This document shows, piece after piece, positions 11,691 through 25,769 of a stretch of DNA of 64,000 nucleotides. This DNA comes from Imbricaverruca yamaguchii. Taxonomy: Eukaryota > Arthropoda > Thecostraca > Neoverrucidae. The translations under genes and the position numbers were made by a program. Positions within the stretch are counted from its first letter, which is position 1; each line of letters opens with the position of its first letter. A model generated the notes under the pieces. It did not search any database. It was not told the origin of the DNA and worked only from the letters and a program-made list of their open reading frames with translations. The DNA is taken from positions 1,178,001 through 1,242,000 of the forward strand of contig JAOTOL010001625.1 of assembly GCA_034440575.1 (NCBI GenBank). The letters are read 5' to 3'.

Positions 11691-12420
11691 CACTTGATCG
11701 CATTAAATGCAGCACAGCAGCAGAACCATGATGTCAGCAACATTGCACCTATGTGTGCGTCCAGAAGTGACACGACTGACTGGTTCGCCGTTACTTCACT
11801 TGTCGCCCGGTTGGGTGTTCCGAGCATTGAGTTCCACCGAGTCTGTCAGCAAATAGATCAAACCATCCATAAGATAGTGTGTTCCAGGCCGATCGTTGGC
11901 AGATTGTGAGGTGCTGTTACGATTGTAAGGTGCGCACCGCCATTCCGCTGCCCCAGCTCGCTGCCTTGTAAAGCCTGGCCAGGACGGGTCGTTACTGAGA
12001 TGTTGACGTTCTGCGTCGATATTTTTGTCGCGCCTTGTCAGCATTATCTCATTCAAGATACGCAAGCATGCGTTGAGTGAATATTCTTTCCGTGAATGTC
12101 CAATCATTCGCCGTGGCTCCTACCGGGTGTTTTATGTGCAGCAGATAGCTGACTGGAATTGCAATTGAAGAAGGTTGCGACTGCTCACTGCTACATTGGA
12201 TTGTCGGAAATTGCAATTTATAACGATGGTGTTTGTAGTTGCCGTAATTAAATTGGTACTGTGAGAGCATGCGGAACCGATTTGTTCTTTGTTGCGACAG
12301 ATGCGACGCATTCTCGAAGAAGCCAGAAACTTAGTGCGACCTCCCAATTATCTTAAACAAACAAAAAACCTAGAATGAATGCAAACCTTTTCTTTAAAAA
12401 TGGTTCGCCAAATATATATG
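11690..12420. other. Unassigned unique sequence
   Basis: No gene, RNA or element was recognised up to the (TA)n tract. Confidence 0.4.
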
Positions 12421-14430
<2,010 letters not shown>

Positions 14431-14459
14431 AACATATGCTCCATAACCACCTTAGGCTT

Positions 14460-14462
<3 letters not shown>

Positions 14463-14522
<60 letters not shown>
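14463..14522. repeat. (TA)n microsatellite at the 5' side of the retroelement fragment
   Basis: About 58 bases of pure AT dinucleotides lie just outside the start of the endonuclease frame. With the tract at 12421-12552, the retroelement fragment is bracketed by (TA)n on both sides. Confidence 0.95.
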
Positions 14523-14525
<3 letters not shown>

Positions 14526-15515
14526 GCACAACTTTATATATAGGCAGATGAAAATGTGTACAAATATATTATGCATTTTATCCACACATACACTTGGGAT
14601 TTGCCCAACATTTTCAACCATTCCAAATCTATGGATCGAAAAATCAATGCTACCAGGTGACATTCCAATTGCAAACATCAAAGGATGTTCCTTGCGTTTA
14701 CCTGTGCATACCCGACACCACAGCGACTTACATAGTGCTGTTTTCCCGCGAGATATCGCCAATCATGAAGGAGCGGCTAGTGCCCCAGTCACCGGCTTTA
14801 TGTGACGTCACCAAACTTCTGAAATTAATCCCTCACTTTTCCCGTCCTGTGAACATCATTCGAGTCGTTTGGTGGTCAGTGAACATCATACGAGTCGTTT
14901 GATGGCCAGTGATCAAACGATATATCCACAAGCATGAAATGTTCCGCTTCCACTTCCATAGAGCTGCATCAGTGATTGAGTTATAGCGACGCCCCGACCG
15001 TGAATAGCGCTGAAGCAGGAGAAACGTTTTTTCCGATGCGGAGTGCGCTTGAGAAAGTAACGCCTTCCCTTTGCACATCGGTAGGATTTTCAGGAATCAG
15101 TGCTTGCGGTAAGATTGGCTCAGCTGTTCAAATGAACTTCCGATGCGAAGAAAAGCGACTATGCCGTTATCGCCATCAGAGCACTCATCCACAATTTACC
15201 TTTGAGCAGTCGAGACCGGAGAAGGACAACTTCAGTACGCTACCGCAAACGAGAGGTCTGGAAGAGGGATATAGGGCGTCAACGTATTTTCCTGCTTCTT
15301 CGCCAACCCATGATCTCTTAACAATGGCGTGTACACCGAAGGAATCAATTGATAGAAGCGCTTTCTCTGTGCCTGCTTTTTTACACCAACACCACACAAC
15401 ACACACTGTCACATGTCATTCGGAGGATGGTGTCGGTCGGTGATGCAGATCGTGCGGTCAACCTTCCACTGTTGGCTGTTCCCCTCACGTAGTCATACTG
15501 CACATCGTATTGTGC
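14523..15515. other. Unassigned unique sequence with a short direct repeat
   Basis: Two copies of a roughly 34-bp segment containing GTGAACATCAT(T/A)CGAGTCG occur at 14850-14920. Otherwise nothing was recognised. Confidence 0.4.
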
Positions 15516-16233
<718 letters not shown>

Positions 16234-16498
16234 GTCCTCTCGGTGCCACCTGCTCGAGGGCGCCTGCCTGACGTCACCACGGTGGCTGTCGCTGCTGGTG
16301 GCCGAGATGTTCTACCCGCACCAGACGTTCCCGCTGCCGTCGGCGGCGTCCGTGCGCCGGGCGCCGGTGGCGGCGCCGCCGCCCCCCTCGGAGGCGGCCG
16401 ACCCCTACGTGCAGAACAGGGCGGGGGAGCCGGCCGGCGAGCCAGAGCTGCAGGGCGAGGAGTACTGCGACGGCACCGACCAGCTTGGGTGTTACCAG
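16234..16498 (+). CDS. Gene A, upstream exon: putative secreted cystine-knot (spaetzle-like) protein
   Basis: This 265-base open exon is GC-rich, unlike its flanks. The acceptor is chosen at TACCCAG|G (16233), which leaves one base to complete a codon. The donor is TACCAG|GTGAGA at 16499, a near-ideal 5' splice site, followed by a GA-rich intron start. The encoded segment begins SSRCHLLEGACLTSP, continues with LLVAEMFYPHQTFPLP and a Pro/Ala-rich stretch, and ends EEYCDGTDQLGCYQ. Four Cys residues are visible. It joins the exon at 25770 in phase 0, giving CDGTDQLGCYQ-VRLYYDWFLVPGSCKCW. The Cys pattern and the DWF..P..C.C ending resemble the C-terminus of spaetzle/neurotrophin-like cytokines (Toll ligands), but the canonical N-terminal part of that domain is not evident, so the family is tentative. 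The exact acceptor is uncertain because the same sequence is repeated upstream. Confidence 0.55.
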
Positions 16499-16499
16499 G

Positions 16500-16672
16500 T
16501 GAGACAGAGGGAGAGCGAGGTGTGTGTCAGGGTAGAGAGAGTGGGAGAGGGAGAGTGAGAGGGATGGAGAGAGAGGGTGAGAGGGAGAGAAGGAAGGGAG
16601 GAAGAGAGAGAGAGGGAGGGAGAGGGAGAGGGAGAGGGAGAGAGAGCGTGGGTGAGAGAGGCAGAGGGAAAC
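16500..16672 (+). repeat. GA-rich low-complexity tract
   Basis: Shuffled GAGAGG, GGGAGA and GAGAGAGA runs immediately follow the gene A donor. They lie in the intron, where no coding is expected. Confidence 0.9.
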
Positions 16673-17090
16673 TTTTTAATGCGGAACAGATTCGGTATTT
16701 GGTTGATGCAAAGTTACTCCACTCATAAATGTTCCGGGTCACTCCCTGGCTTATAAAGGCCAATTAGGTTCCTAAATTTAATTAACAGGAGCCGACAGTT
16801 ATGTGCCAGGTAGTTCAAGGTAAAGTAAGCTTATCATCGAAAGTTTATTCCCTGGGATCCATTTGGTGGGCTGCCTATTAATGATCATTAGCAGACCTAT
16901 GTTGGGTGAGTGATAATCTGATTCATGCCATGAAGAACAAGATCGAAATTGTTTGTAGGTGGATCTGATGGATAAACGGAAGATCAGCAGCGTTGCAGCA
17001 TCGAAAGAAAGGCGCACCGAATAGTGTTGGTGAGCGGGCGGGCGATTCGTCCTCTTATCGGCGAAAAGAGCACCTTTTCAATATAATTGA
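16672..17090. other. Intronic unique sequence
   Basis: Part of the presumed gene A intron. Nothing was recognised. Confidence 0.4.
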
Positions 17091-17094
17091 TTCA

Positions 17095-17185
17095 ATTTTT
17101 CACAAGGAAGTATTGCATGATGACACTTGGAAACTCTCTCCCCCCTCCATTCCCAAGCCAAATCCCTGGATGCGCCTCTGCTGTT
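17095..17185 (-). mobile_element. Fragment ending in a CAGAGGCGCATCCAGGGA terminus (MITE-like)
   Basis: Read on the minus strand the fragment starts CAGAGGCGCATCCAGGGA and continues into a G-rich stretch. This matches the terminus style of the repeat at 6784. Only one end is clear. Confidence 0.4.
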
Positions 17186-17247
17186 AAATGGCACGTGCCG
17201 GGCCTAATCTGACCGAAGGCCTATCGAGACAGGTTGAACAATAGCGT

Positions 17248-17312
17248 CAGCTGCTGGGGTGTCGTTTAGCTGCATATATGACGCTTGTGGCGATTGTGAT
17301 CGATATCAGTTT
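17248..17312 (+). repeat. Dispersed repeat copy 1 (pair with 22108-22190)
   Basis: TGGGGTGTCGTTTAGCTGC is followed about 20 bases later by GGCGATTGTGATCGATATCAG. The reverse complement of both parts, in the same relative order, is found at 22108-22190. Confidence 0.7.
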
Positions 17313-18555
17313 TTATCTGTGCGCGCCAACTTAAACAATTACAGTGCAGCATTTTTGAAACAATAGCTGGAATAGGCTTCGTCGAAGAGACTTCGTATAT
17401 GCATCGATCGATCGCAGGGATTGTTCCTGCCAACTTCGCAGGCTGAAAATTATGCAGGCGCATATGTTTCTACGCTTACCAAGCTCATATCAGAGTGGTT
17501 TGATACATGCGTTAAAATTCAGCTGTATTGTATACCGTAGTAAGTATCGTCAATCTTATAATAATTGGTGTGGATGAAATTGTATGAAAGTATGCTGAAA
17601 AACCTCGGAAAACACCCATCAAATTCGAATTAAATCATGACTGCTTCATACCACGAGATGATACATTTAGGCTTGTGGTTGGAGGTGGTGCGGTTGAACG
17701 TGGTGCGGTTGGCGGCGGTGCGGTTGGAGGCATTGACAACATTCGAAACTTGTTCACAAATTCGAAAACTATGCACAGTGCGTTGAAGAACATTCTATAC
17801 GCCTTTTATCCATGATGAAAAGCTAGGCAAGACACGTGTCTGCACCCTTTGTCGCGTTTCGAGCCCAGCAGGATGATTAGTTCAGCAGACATCGCCGATA
17901 CCAACATATTACCTGGTACTTTCAGTGTGCATGCACTTTATGCACGCATTATGCTGCCAGCTACTTTACGTAGTGGCCAGCCGGCCATGCAAACATTCCA
18001 GACCTAGTGTGTTCAGACTGGTCGAAACTTGCAAAGAAAGGTCAGCGCAAGGCGCAACATATAAATACCATTGACGTGAAAGAGATTCCAGCTGTTCGTA
18101 GAGTTATGCGATGTAGCGAAGTGCAAGTGCAGCGATATTCGAAGCTGTTTCGGCTCCTGGGCTAAGCGTGTACCCCACCTAGAGGTCGACTTTCTTCTCC
18201 ATCAGCCCGATGGGCGCAAGGTGCGGATGTCCGATCCGGATCAGCGAGAGACCGAACGGCGACAGAAACGTGAGGAGCAAAAACAGCAGATCAGAAGTCG
18301 TCTCGGACCGCAGTTCCGCTCCAAGCCTGATCCGTGTCGCTCACCGAGCCCGGTGCGCCCGAACTTCCGAGCCACTCAGAATCGGACTGGCTCAAACCTT
18401 TGGGGGGCTCGAACCTTAGTCTTCCGCAACATCACCGTCCAGGTCAAACCTAAGTGGCGGTGACTTCGGTCTGCGGACGCCAGGAGGCAGGTGCAACGAA
18501 AAACCAGTGTAAAGACATAAAGACATAAAGACATAACAGATTAGTGCAACTATGA
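17313..18555. other. Intronic unique sequence
   Basis: It includes a small GGTGCGGTTGG(A/C)GG repeat at 17685-17735 and three copies of CATAAAGA at 18514-18537. The two overlapping frames at 18210-18463 lack recognisable domains. Confidence 0.4.
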
Positions 18556-18558
18556 GCC

Positions 18559-18588
18559 ACAGAGTGCAACTTTCTGGTTGCACTCTGT
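18559..18588. repeat. Perfect 12-bp inverted repeat (hairpin)
   Basis: ACAGAGTGCAAC (18559-18570) and GTTGCACTCTGT (18577-18588) flank a 6-base loop. An extra GTGCAACT copy lies just upstream. No U tract follows that would suggest a terminator. Confidence 0.8.
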
Positions 18589-18589
18589 A

Positions 18590-19427
18590 CACTGAACCAG
18601 TTGCCCACCAAATCTGTCAATCAGCCCTCCCTGTAATACTGAAAAGCAAGCCCTCTATTTAAGCAAGCCCTCTCTATAAACGGCCATGGCAGCTCAGAGA
18701 TACAACCAAGTAATATGTGACCGAGTGATCGATAGACACATAGTGAAACGGAGCTTGCGCAGCTTCAGTAATACATGTATACCAAGTCGGCACAGGGCGC
18801 CTAAAACCTGGCGATGATCCAAATGTGGTCAACAGCATGAATATGTGGCGGGCAAGCATCACTGAGTGATAGGCACGCGCTGTTGAACTAACAGGACTGC
18901 ACTTGGAGCATAGCTCTCGGTGAATCGTTCTCCAAAACGAGGGAAGAATCGTGGCAGAGATATCAGAACCAGGAGGTGTATTTGTGACACAGGAGGGTGT
19001 ACTTGTGCCAGTGGCAAATGTCACAGTTGGGTGTCCTGTGCCAGGCAAAGTTGAGGCGATTGGCAGTGACGTGTTGGCACAGCTCAGCCAGGATCAGATG
19101 ATGTTGCATCAGCTGGCAAGGGGGGGGGGTGCAGTCTGACCATGTCCCAGCAGGTGTGACAAGTGAAAGTCCTGCCATGCAGCTATGCATGTCGTGCACG
19201 CCACCATCGGAGAAACTAGTGTCCCCGGTTCAATTCATCGTCGGACATTATGCAGGGATGTGTTTTACATCAAGCGGATCTGGACTTGTCGGCACGGTGC
19301 CTGTGCATAAGCGTTGGGCTCCTAGCTAAACCCCATGCGCGCCTGGAAAAGCAGGTGAGCCCAGCGCTGTATCGTAATAACTTCCGGGACACTGCTTCCT
19401 GCGACGTTGTCGGACGAGAGGTTGGGG
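18590..19427. other. Intronic unique sequence
   Basis: AGCAAGCCCTCT occurs twice near 18648-18674. No gene was recognised. Confidence 0.4.
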
Positions 19428-19608
19428 CGGGGATGGCCGAGTGGTTAAGGTGTCGGGCTATGGGTACCAAAGGTCCCGGGTTCGACTCTAGCGCCACTCA
19501 GGACGTTTCCCAATCCCGCGGCCCACCGGCGAAACAGTGTGGGCGGCGCCATTAGCCGTGAATGTGCATAAAGTGTGTCGTGAACCAACCAATAAACAAA
19601 CAAACGGA
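19428..19608 (+). mobile_element. tRNA-derived SINE
   Basis: The head has a clear pol III A box, TGGCCGAGTGG (19435-19445), and a B box, GGTTCGACTC (19478-19488), as in class II (Ser/Leu-like) tRNAs. The ends do not pair into an acceptor stem. A unique body follows and then an A-rich tail, CCAACCAATAAACAAACAAAC. The tail resembles that of the SINE at 55985. Confidence 0.8.
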
Positions 19609-19919
19609 CGAGAGGGTGACAACTCGTGAAAGGTGGCATCTGCAGTGCTGCTATGCCAGTTCAGGGACGAGACACCGAGCCAAGTCGGTCCGCTCCTCCT
19701 CCCCGCCGTCCAGAGGGAACCAGCGAACCTCTGAAGGGCAGGGTCCAGTTGCTCGCTGGACCTCTGAGTCGTCACAGAGATCGCCACAGAAATCATCGAG
19801 CAGTAGAACGAGATGACCTCCGAGCCTCCGATCGCTCTCACCGTGTCGGACGATCACACCAGAAGCATGGTCCGTACTCCCCTCAGCACTCCAGCGTGCC
19901 CCGTGCAAACGCCGGCAGT
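19609..19919. other. Possible coding-like Ser/Arg/His-rich segment in the gene A intron
   Basis: Two plus-strand frames here read as Arg/Ser/His-rich peptides without stops for 80-98 codons, but no splice borders, start context or known domain support a gene. It may be chance or an exon remnant. Confidence 0.2.
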
Positions 19920-20015
19920 TGAGAGAGCGGCTCAGCTGACCACAGGCTCAGCTGGCCGCCGGCTCAGCTGACCGCCGGCTCAGCTGGCCACCGGCTCAGC
20001 TGACCACCGGACGTC
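19920..20015 (+). repeat. Short CAGCTG array, ~19-20-bp unit
   Basis: Five copies of GGCTCAGCTG(A/G)CC(A/G)CC lie in tandem, each with the palindrome CAGCTG or a near variant. Confidence 0.85.
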
Positions 20016-20104
20016 TCAAGAGGTGATTAGCGTGTACGCCAGAGACGTCTACATAAGTGCGACGCTATGACACAGGAGTGACTTTCCGAGTCCGTTCCGC
20101 AAGG

Positions 20105-20765
20105 GTAACCACCAGCTGGGCCGTGCATCAGACCTTGCTGCTGATGGTGTGGGCAATCGGCACCAGAACTTGCCGCTGATAGTGTGGACAAGTGGCACCA
20201 GACCTTCCCGCCGATGGTGTGGACAATTGGCACCAGAACTTGCCGCTGATGGTGTGGACAAGTGGCACCAGACCTTCCCGCTGATGGTGTGGACAAGTGG
20301 CACCAGACCTTCCCGCTGATGGTGCGGACAAGTGGCACCAGACCTTCCCGCTGATGGTGTGGACAATCGGCACCAGACCTTCCCGCTGATGGTGTGGACA
20401 AGTGGCACCAGACCTTCCCGCTGATGGTGTGGACAATCGGCACCAGACCTTCCCGCTGATGGTGTGGACAAGTGGCACCAGACCTTCCCGCTGATGGTGT
20501 GGACAAGTGGCACCAGACCTTCCCGCTGATGGTGCGGACAAGTGGCACCAGACCTTCCCGCTGATGGTGTGGACAATTGGCACCAGACCTTCCCGCTGAT
20601 GGTGTGGACAATTGGCACCAGACCTTCCCGCTGATGGTGTGAACAAGTGGCACCAGACCTTCCCGCTGATGGTGCGGTCAAGTGGCACCAGACCTTCCCG
20701 ATGATGGTGTGGACAATCAGCACCAGACCTTCCCGCTGATGGTGTGGACAATTGGCATCAGACGT
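20105..20765 (+). repeat. Minisatellite, 35-bp unit, ~18 copies
   Basis: The unit contains GGCACCAGACCTTCCCGCTG then ATGGTGTGGACAA(G/T). Copies are very similar. Because 35 is not a multiple of three and the unit lacks minus-strand stops, three long overlapping minus-strand frames are open. They are not genes. Confidence 0.95.
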
Positions 20766-20892
20766 GCGACGTGTCCCATTGTTATACGATTCCAACGTGC
20801 CGTATTTCAGTGTGTAACTCCAACAGTGTGGAATGGAGGTTCATAATGAGTAGTGCCGCTGCAAGCATGAACCGAATATAGCGTTGGCATGT
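20766..20892. other. Short unassigned spacer
   Basis: No recognisable feature. Confidence 0.3.
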
Positions 20893-20955
20893 TAGTTAGT
20901 TATTTGGGTTTTAGGGCGCATCAACTGCAGTGGTTATACAGCGCCCATTTCATGC
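20893..20955 (-). repeat. Dispersed repeat fragment (SINE-tail-like), minus strand
   Basis: TTAGTTAGTTATTTGGGTTT is followed by AGGGCGCATCAACTGCAGT. It is the reverse complement of the family seen at 5030 and 36828. Confidence 0.6.
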
Positions 20956-22107
20956 GTTGGCATGAAATGCATAGTTGGCATATGACGATGAACTGGGGTT
21001 TAGGCGTGCATAGTTTGCATAGTTAGCATAGCGAAGCTATTTGTGACCAGCTTCATTTCCCCGTTACCAACATCTGGTACGAGTAGGTGTAGTGAGCTGG
21101 AGCTGTCCAACCAGTCAACACAATGTCAAGCAGTACATACTGAGACAAACACTAAAACTATTATGTCATTCAAGTTAGTAATATAAGCTGACATTTAAGT
21201 TAACGTGCGACGAGGGTAACGGTCTTCTTCTCATAATACTATTCTTCTCTTCCTCTCGCAGTAATGGATCTTTTCCCGTTTCATAATACTTGCGTACATA
21301 TTTTCCTCTGAAGAGGGAAACTACACAGGACATGAAACGTGCAGGTATATACTGCAACTTGTGTGCATGTTTTGACTACGTTTATTCTTTGATAAGACTT
21401 TTTGGTGTTTTGCTCTGAGGTAATTTTCGCAACTTCGAACGACAGTCATATTGCGAAATATAATCAGAATGATTGTCCGAATCGTTCTTCGTGTAATCGT
21501 TTGGCTCGGGTGTGGCCTGAGGAAAGAATGAGTTGTGAGAGGTAACTAGCCTTGTTTGACCTCAGAAAGGCCTGTCAAATATTCTTTAAACACCGGGACT
21601 GACTGATGGGCCGTTTTCTTATGACTCTGGAGCAATGAACAGAAAAGGGTGGGAACCACTCAGATGCCAGCGCTCATTCAATGGAATCAGCCATGTGTGT
21701 CTCACTAGCACGTCGATTGTGCACGTAGTATCAGCAAAAGGTAATGAGTGTCATGCTGTTGAAAAACATACGCAGTTTAATGTACTGTTTCAAATAATAC
21801 TTGTCAATTTCGGTAGCATTTTTTAAATTTAATTTTACCATTAGATTGGCAGTGCTCCCGACCCTCCACCTATAAATCGGCCTTGCGCCGATAAATATAG
21901 TAGGAATGAGTTAGTTAGCATTTACTGGATACTTTTCGGGATTTTTGATCACGCTCCGCAAATTTCACCCACGATTTATTAAATTCAGAAAACAAAACTC
22001 TTCAGCGGTGCACCCTAAGAACACAGCTGCGTTCGATGAAAGCTATTTGTGCATTTGTCACAAACAATTTGCACTTCAATTTGTTAACCTGACGCGCGCG
22101 CAAATAT
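20956..22107. other. Intronic unique sequence
   Basis: AT-richer unique DNA with no recognised gene, repeat or element. Confidence 0.45.
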
Positions 22108-22190
22108 CGATCTGATTAATCTGATATCGATCACAATCGCCGCACGTGTAGTGCAGTAGGCAGCTAAGCAACACCCCACCAGATGATTGT
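22108..22190 (-). repeat. Dispersed repeat copy 2 (inverted relative to 17248)
   Basis: CTGATATCGATCACAATCGCC is followed by GCAGCTAAGCAACACCCCA. This is the reverse complement of the 17248-17312 copy, about 4.9 kb away. Confidence 0.7.
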
Positions 22191-22660
22191 TGTTGTCCAG
22201 ACCTGATCAAGCCAAGCCCACCCTTACGCAACCTAACCACGTACCGAGGAAGGGTCTGTTTCATTCCCCCACGGTATCCATCCGATCGGCGAGAATGAGA
22301 TCGTCAAGTTAAAGGTCACGGGGTGACCAGATTATGAGATGACAGAACACGGCCGTACATCAAATGAGCCATCGCTGAGCAGGAAATACGGCTTCCTGCG
22401 CAGTAATGGTGGTGGGAGCGATGGCAGGGAGATTATGGGCAACGACCGTTCTGCCACATGCCCTCAGCTACCGTTTGCTAAAGTATTGCATCAGAGCACC
22501 CTACCCCCCAAAAAAAAAAAAAAAACTATTGAATGCGAGTAGTGGCATGGAGCGCCGTTGCCTGGAGGCTCAGATATCCTCCCGGCCGTGCAGATGCCAT
22601 CACTCCAGTGATCTGGTCGTATCCATGGCAACGCCTGCGGCTGGCCACGCGGCCAGCCGA
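22191..22660. other. Intronic unique sequence with an A tract
   Basis: An A tract of about 15 bases lies at 22510-22524. Nothing else was recognised. Confidence 0.4.
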
Positions 22661-22669
22661 CGGGACATC

Positions 22670-23128
22670 CTCCCACATGGCCGCACACATGGCGACACAT
22701 CTGACTGGCCACACATCTCACATGGCCGCACATCTCACATGGCCGCATATCTCACATGGCCGCATATCTCACATGGCCACACATCTCACATGGTCACACA
22801 TCTCACATGGTCACATATCTCACATGGTCACACATCTCACATGGCCACACATCTCACATGGCCGCGAATCTCACATGGCCGCATATCTCACATGGCCGCG
22901 AATCTCACATGGCCGCATATCTCACATGGCCGCAGATCTCATATGGCCGCACATCTCACATGGCCGTACATCCCACATGGCCGCACATCTCACATGGCCG
23001 CACATCTCACATGGCCGCACATCTCACATGGTCACACATCTCACATGGTCACATATCTCACATGGTCACACATCTCACATGGCCACACATCCCACATGGC
23101 CGCACATCTCACATGGCCGCACATCCCG
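22670..23128 (+). repeat. Minisatellite, 17-bp unit, ~27 copies
   Basis: The unit ACATCTCACATGGCCGC has frequent GGTCAC and ATAT variants. Frames in all three phases stay open, giving overlapping repeat ORFs (His-Leu-Thr-Trp-Pro). These are not genes. Confidence 0.95.
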
Positions 23129-23129
23129 T

Positions 23130-23295
23130 CGGTAGATGTCGGCCCAGTACAGTGTGTGTCGGGTCTGACATGTGGGAGTCGGCCCAGTACAGTGTGTGTT
23201 GGATCTGACCTGCGGGAGTCGACCCGGTACAGTGTGTGTCGGGTCTGACCTGTGGGAGTCGGCCCAGTACAGTGTGTCTGGTCTGACCTGTGGGA
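23130..23295 (+). repeat. Minisatellite, ~40-bp unit, 4 copies
   Basis: Units contain GGTCTGACCTGTGGGAGTCG then CCCAGTACAGTGTGTGT. The array directly follows the 17-bp array. Confidence 0.88.
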
Positions 23296-23779
23296 TTCGG
23301 CAGATCAGAGGAAATGATCGACGCCTCAGCTTTTCGCGCAACACCTCGCCACAAATCGAGGCTGTTTGACACTAGGTCATCAAATAGACGAGGTGGACGC
23401 ACTCGGAATACGTTCAATTTGTTTCGAGCATGCCCCGGCGGCAATATTCTGACATTGAGTGCGGATTTCATGGGGTTCACTAAGTCCATGAGTAGACGAT
23501 GGACACCAGGAGAGATGCCTCGAGCCTGCTGGTTTCGCTAGTTGTCTGCCGGCTCTTGGGCTCGGCTGTTGTTCTGAGTGGCTTAACATATGACTGAGAA
23601 CCTACACAAGAGAACGTGACCATGAGCTGGCTTCGTCAGCGTCTCCGCTCTTAACGCTACCCCGGACACGGGGTGCAGTCATCTTTATCGGACATTGGCA
23701 GCAGCTCTGAGTGTAGCTACCTGCCTCCCGTGCTCCATTGTTGGTAACGGTGGATGCATTACCACGTATACGTCCTGCG
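23296..23779. other. Intronic unique sequence
   Basis: No gene or element was recognised. Confidence 0.4.
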
Positions 23780-25759
23780 TCTGCGGGGACCGCGGGAGGA
23801 GTCGACACCGGTCGTCTTCTGCGGGGACCGCGACAGTAGTCAACATCGTCTGTGGGGACCGCGGGAGTAGTCGACATCGTCTGTGGGGACCGCGGGAGTA
23901 ACTGACACCGGTCGCCGTCTATGGGGACCACGGGAGTAACTGACACCGGTCGCCGTCTGTGGGGACCGCGGGGACGGTGCGTCTGTGGGAAGGGTAACTG
24001 AACCGGGTGGGGACAGTGTACATGTGTACACGCGTTGTGGGGCGGGGTACTACACCGGCCGTTGTGGGGCCGCGGGGACGCACCGTCGCCGTTGTGGGGA
24101 CCGCGGGGTAACTGACACCGGTCGCCGTCTGTGGGGACCGCGGAGTAACTGACACCGGTCGCCGTCTGTGGGGACCGCGGGGTAACTGACACCGGTGCCG
24201 TCTGTGGGGACCACGGGGTAACTGACACCGGTCGCCGTCTTGGGGACCACGGGAGTAACTGACACCGGCCGCCGTCTGTGGGGACCACGGGAGTAACTGA
24301 CACCGGTCGCCGTCTGTGGGGACCACGGGAGTAACTGACACCGGTCGCCGTCTGTGGGGACCACGGGAGTAACTGACACCGGTCGCCGTCTATGTGGACC
24401 ACGGGAGTAACTGACACCGGTCGCCGTCTGTGGGGACCGCGGGAGTAACTGACACCGGCCGCCGTCTGTGGGGACCACGGGAGTAACTGACACCGGTCGC
24501 CGTCTATGGGGACCGCGGGAGTAACTGACACCGGTCGCCGTCTGTGGGGACCGCGGGAGTAACTGACACCGGCCGCCGTCTGTGGGGACCGCGGGAGTAA
24601 CTGACACCGGTCGCCGTCTGTGGGGACCACGGGAGTAACTGACACCGGTCGCCGTCTGTGGGGACCACGGGAGTAGTCGACACCGGTCGTCGTCTGTGGG
24701 GACCGCGGGAGTAACTGACACCGGTCGCCGTCTGTGGGGACCACGGGAGTAACTGACACCGGTCGCCGTCTGTGGGGACCGCGGGAGTAACTGACACCGG
24801 TCGCCGTCTGTGGGGACCGCGGGAGTAACTGACACCGGTCGCCGTCTGTGGGGACCGCGGGAGTAACTGACACCGGTCGCCGTCTGTGGGGACCGCGGGA
24901 GTAACTGACACCGGCCGCCGTCTGTGGGGACCACGGGAGTAACTGACACCGGTCGCCGTCTGTGGGGACCGCGGGAGTAACTGACACCGGTCGCCGTCTG
25001 TGGGGACCGCGGGAGTAACTGACACCGGTCGCCGTCTATGGGGACCACGGGAGTAACTGACACCGGTCGCCGTCTGTGGGGACCGCGGGAGTAACTGACA
25101 CCGGTCGCCGTCTGTGGGGACCGCGGGAGTAACTGACACCGGTCGCCGTCTGTGGGGACCGCGGGAGTAACTGACACCGGCCGCCGTCTGTGGGGACCGC
25201 GGGAGTAACTGACACCGGTCGCCGTCTGTGGGGACCGCGGGAGTAACTGACACCGGTCGCCGTCTGTGGGGACCGCGGGAGTAACTGACACCGGTCGCCG
25301 TCTGTGGGGACCGCGGGAGTAACTGACACCGGTCGCCGTCTGTGGGGACCACGGGAGTAACTGACACCGGTCGCTGTCTGTGGGGACCGCGGGAGTAACT
25401 GACACCGGTCGCCGTCTGTGGGGACCGCGGGAGTAACTGACACCGGTCGCCGTCTGTGGGGACCGCGGGAGTAACTGACACCGGTCGCCGTCTGTGGGGA
25501 CCACGGGAGTAACTGACACCGGTCGCCGTCTGTGGGGACCGCGGGAGTAACTGACACCGGTCGCCGTCTGTGGGGACCGCGGGAGTAACTGACACCGGTC
25601 GCCGTCTATGGGGACCACGGGAGTAACTGACACCGGTCGCCGTCTGTGGGGACCGCGGGAGTAACTGACACCGGTCGCCGTCTGTGGGGACCACGGGAGT
25701 AACTGACACCGGTCGCCGTCTGTGGGGACCGCGGGAGTAACTGACACCGGTCGCCGTCT
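23780..25759 (+). repeat. Minisatellite, 38-bp unit, ~52 copies, abutting the last gene A exon
   Basis: Each unit carries GGGGACC(G/A)CGGGAGTAACTG then ACACCGGTCGCCGTCT. AACTGAC resembles an animal branch point, and the CGCCGTCT portion runs directly into the real acceptor (CCGTCGGCAG at 25760-25769). So the intron's 3' end appears to be the parent of the array. A patch at about 24000-24240 has lost and irregular bases. Minus-strand frames of up to 565 codons are artefacts of the unit. Confidence 0.95.
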
Positions 25760-25769
25760 CCGTCGGCAG

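Noticed and set aside
19434..19500. Functional tRNA gene
   Set aside because: A and B boxes are good, but the ends do not form an acceptor stem, and a SINE body and A-rich tail follow.
20027..20795. Three overlapping minus-strand frames of 207-248 codons
   Set aside because: A 35-bp unit without stops opens all frames. There is no domain or splice evidence.
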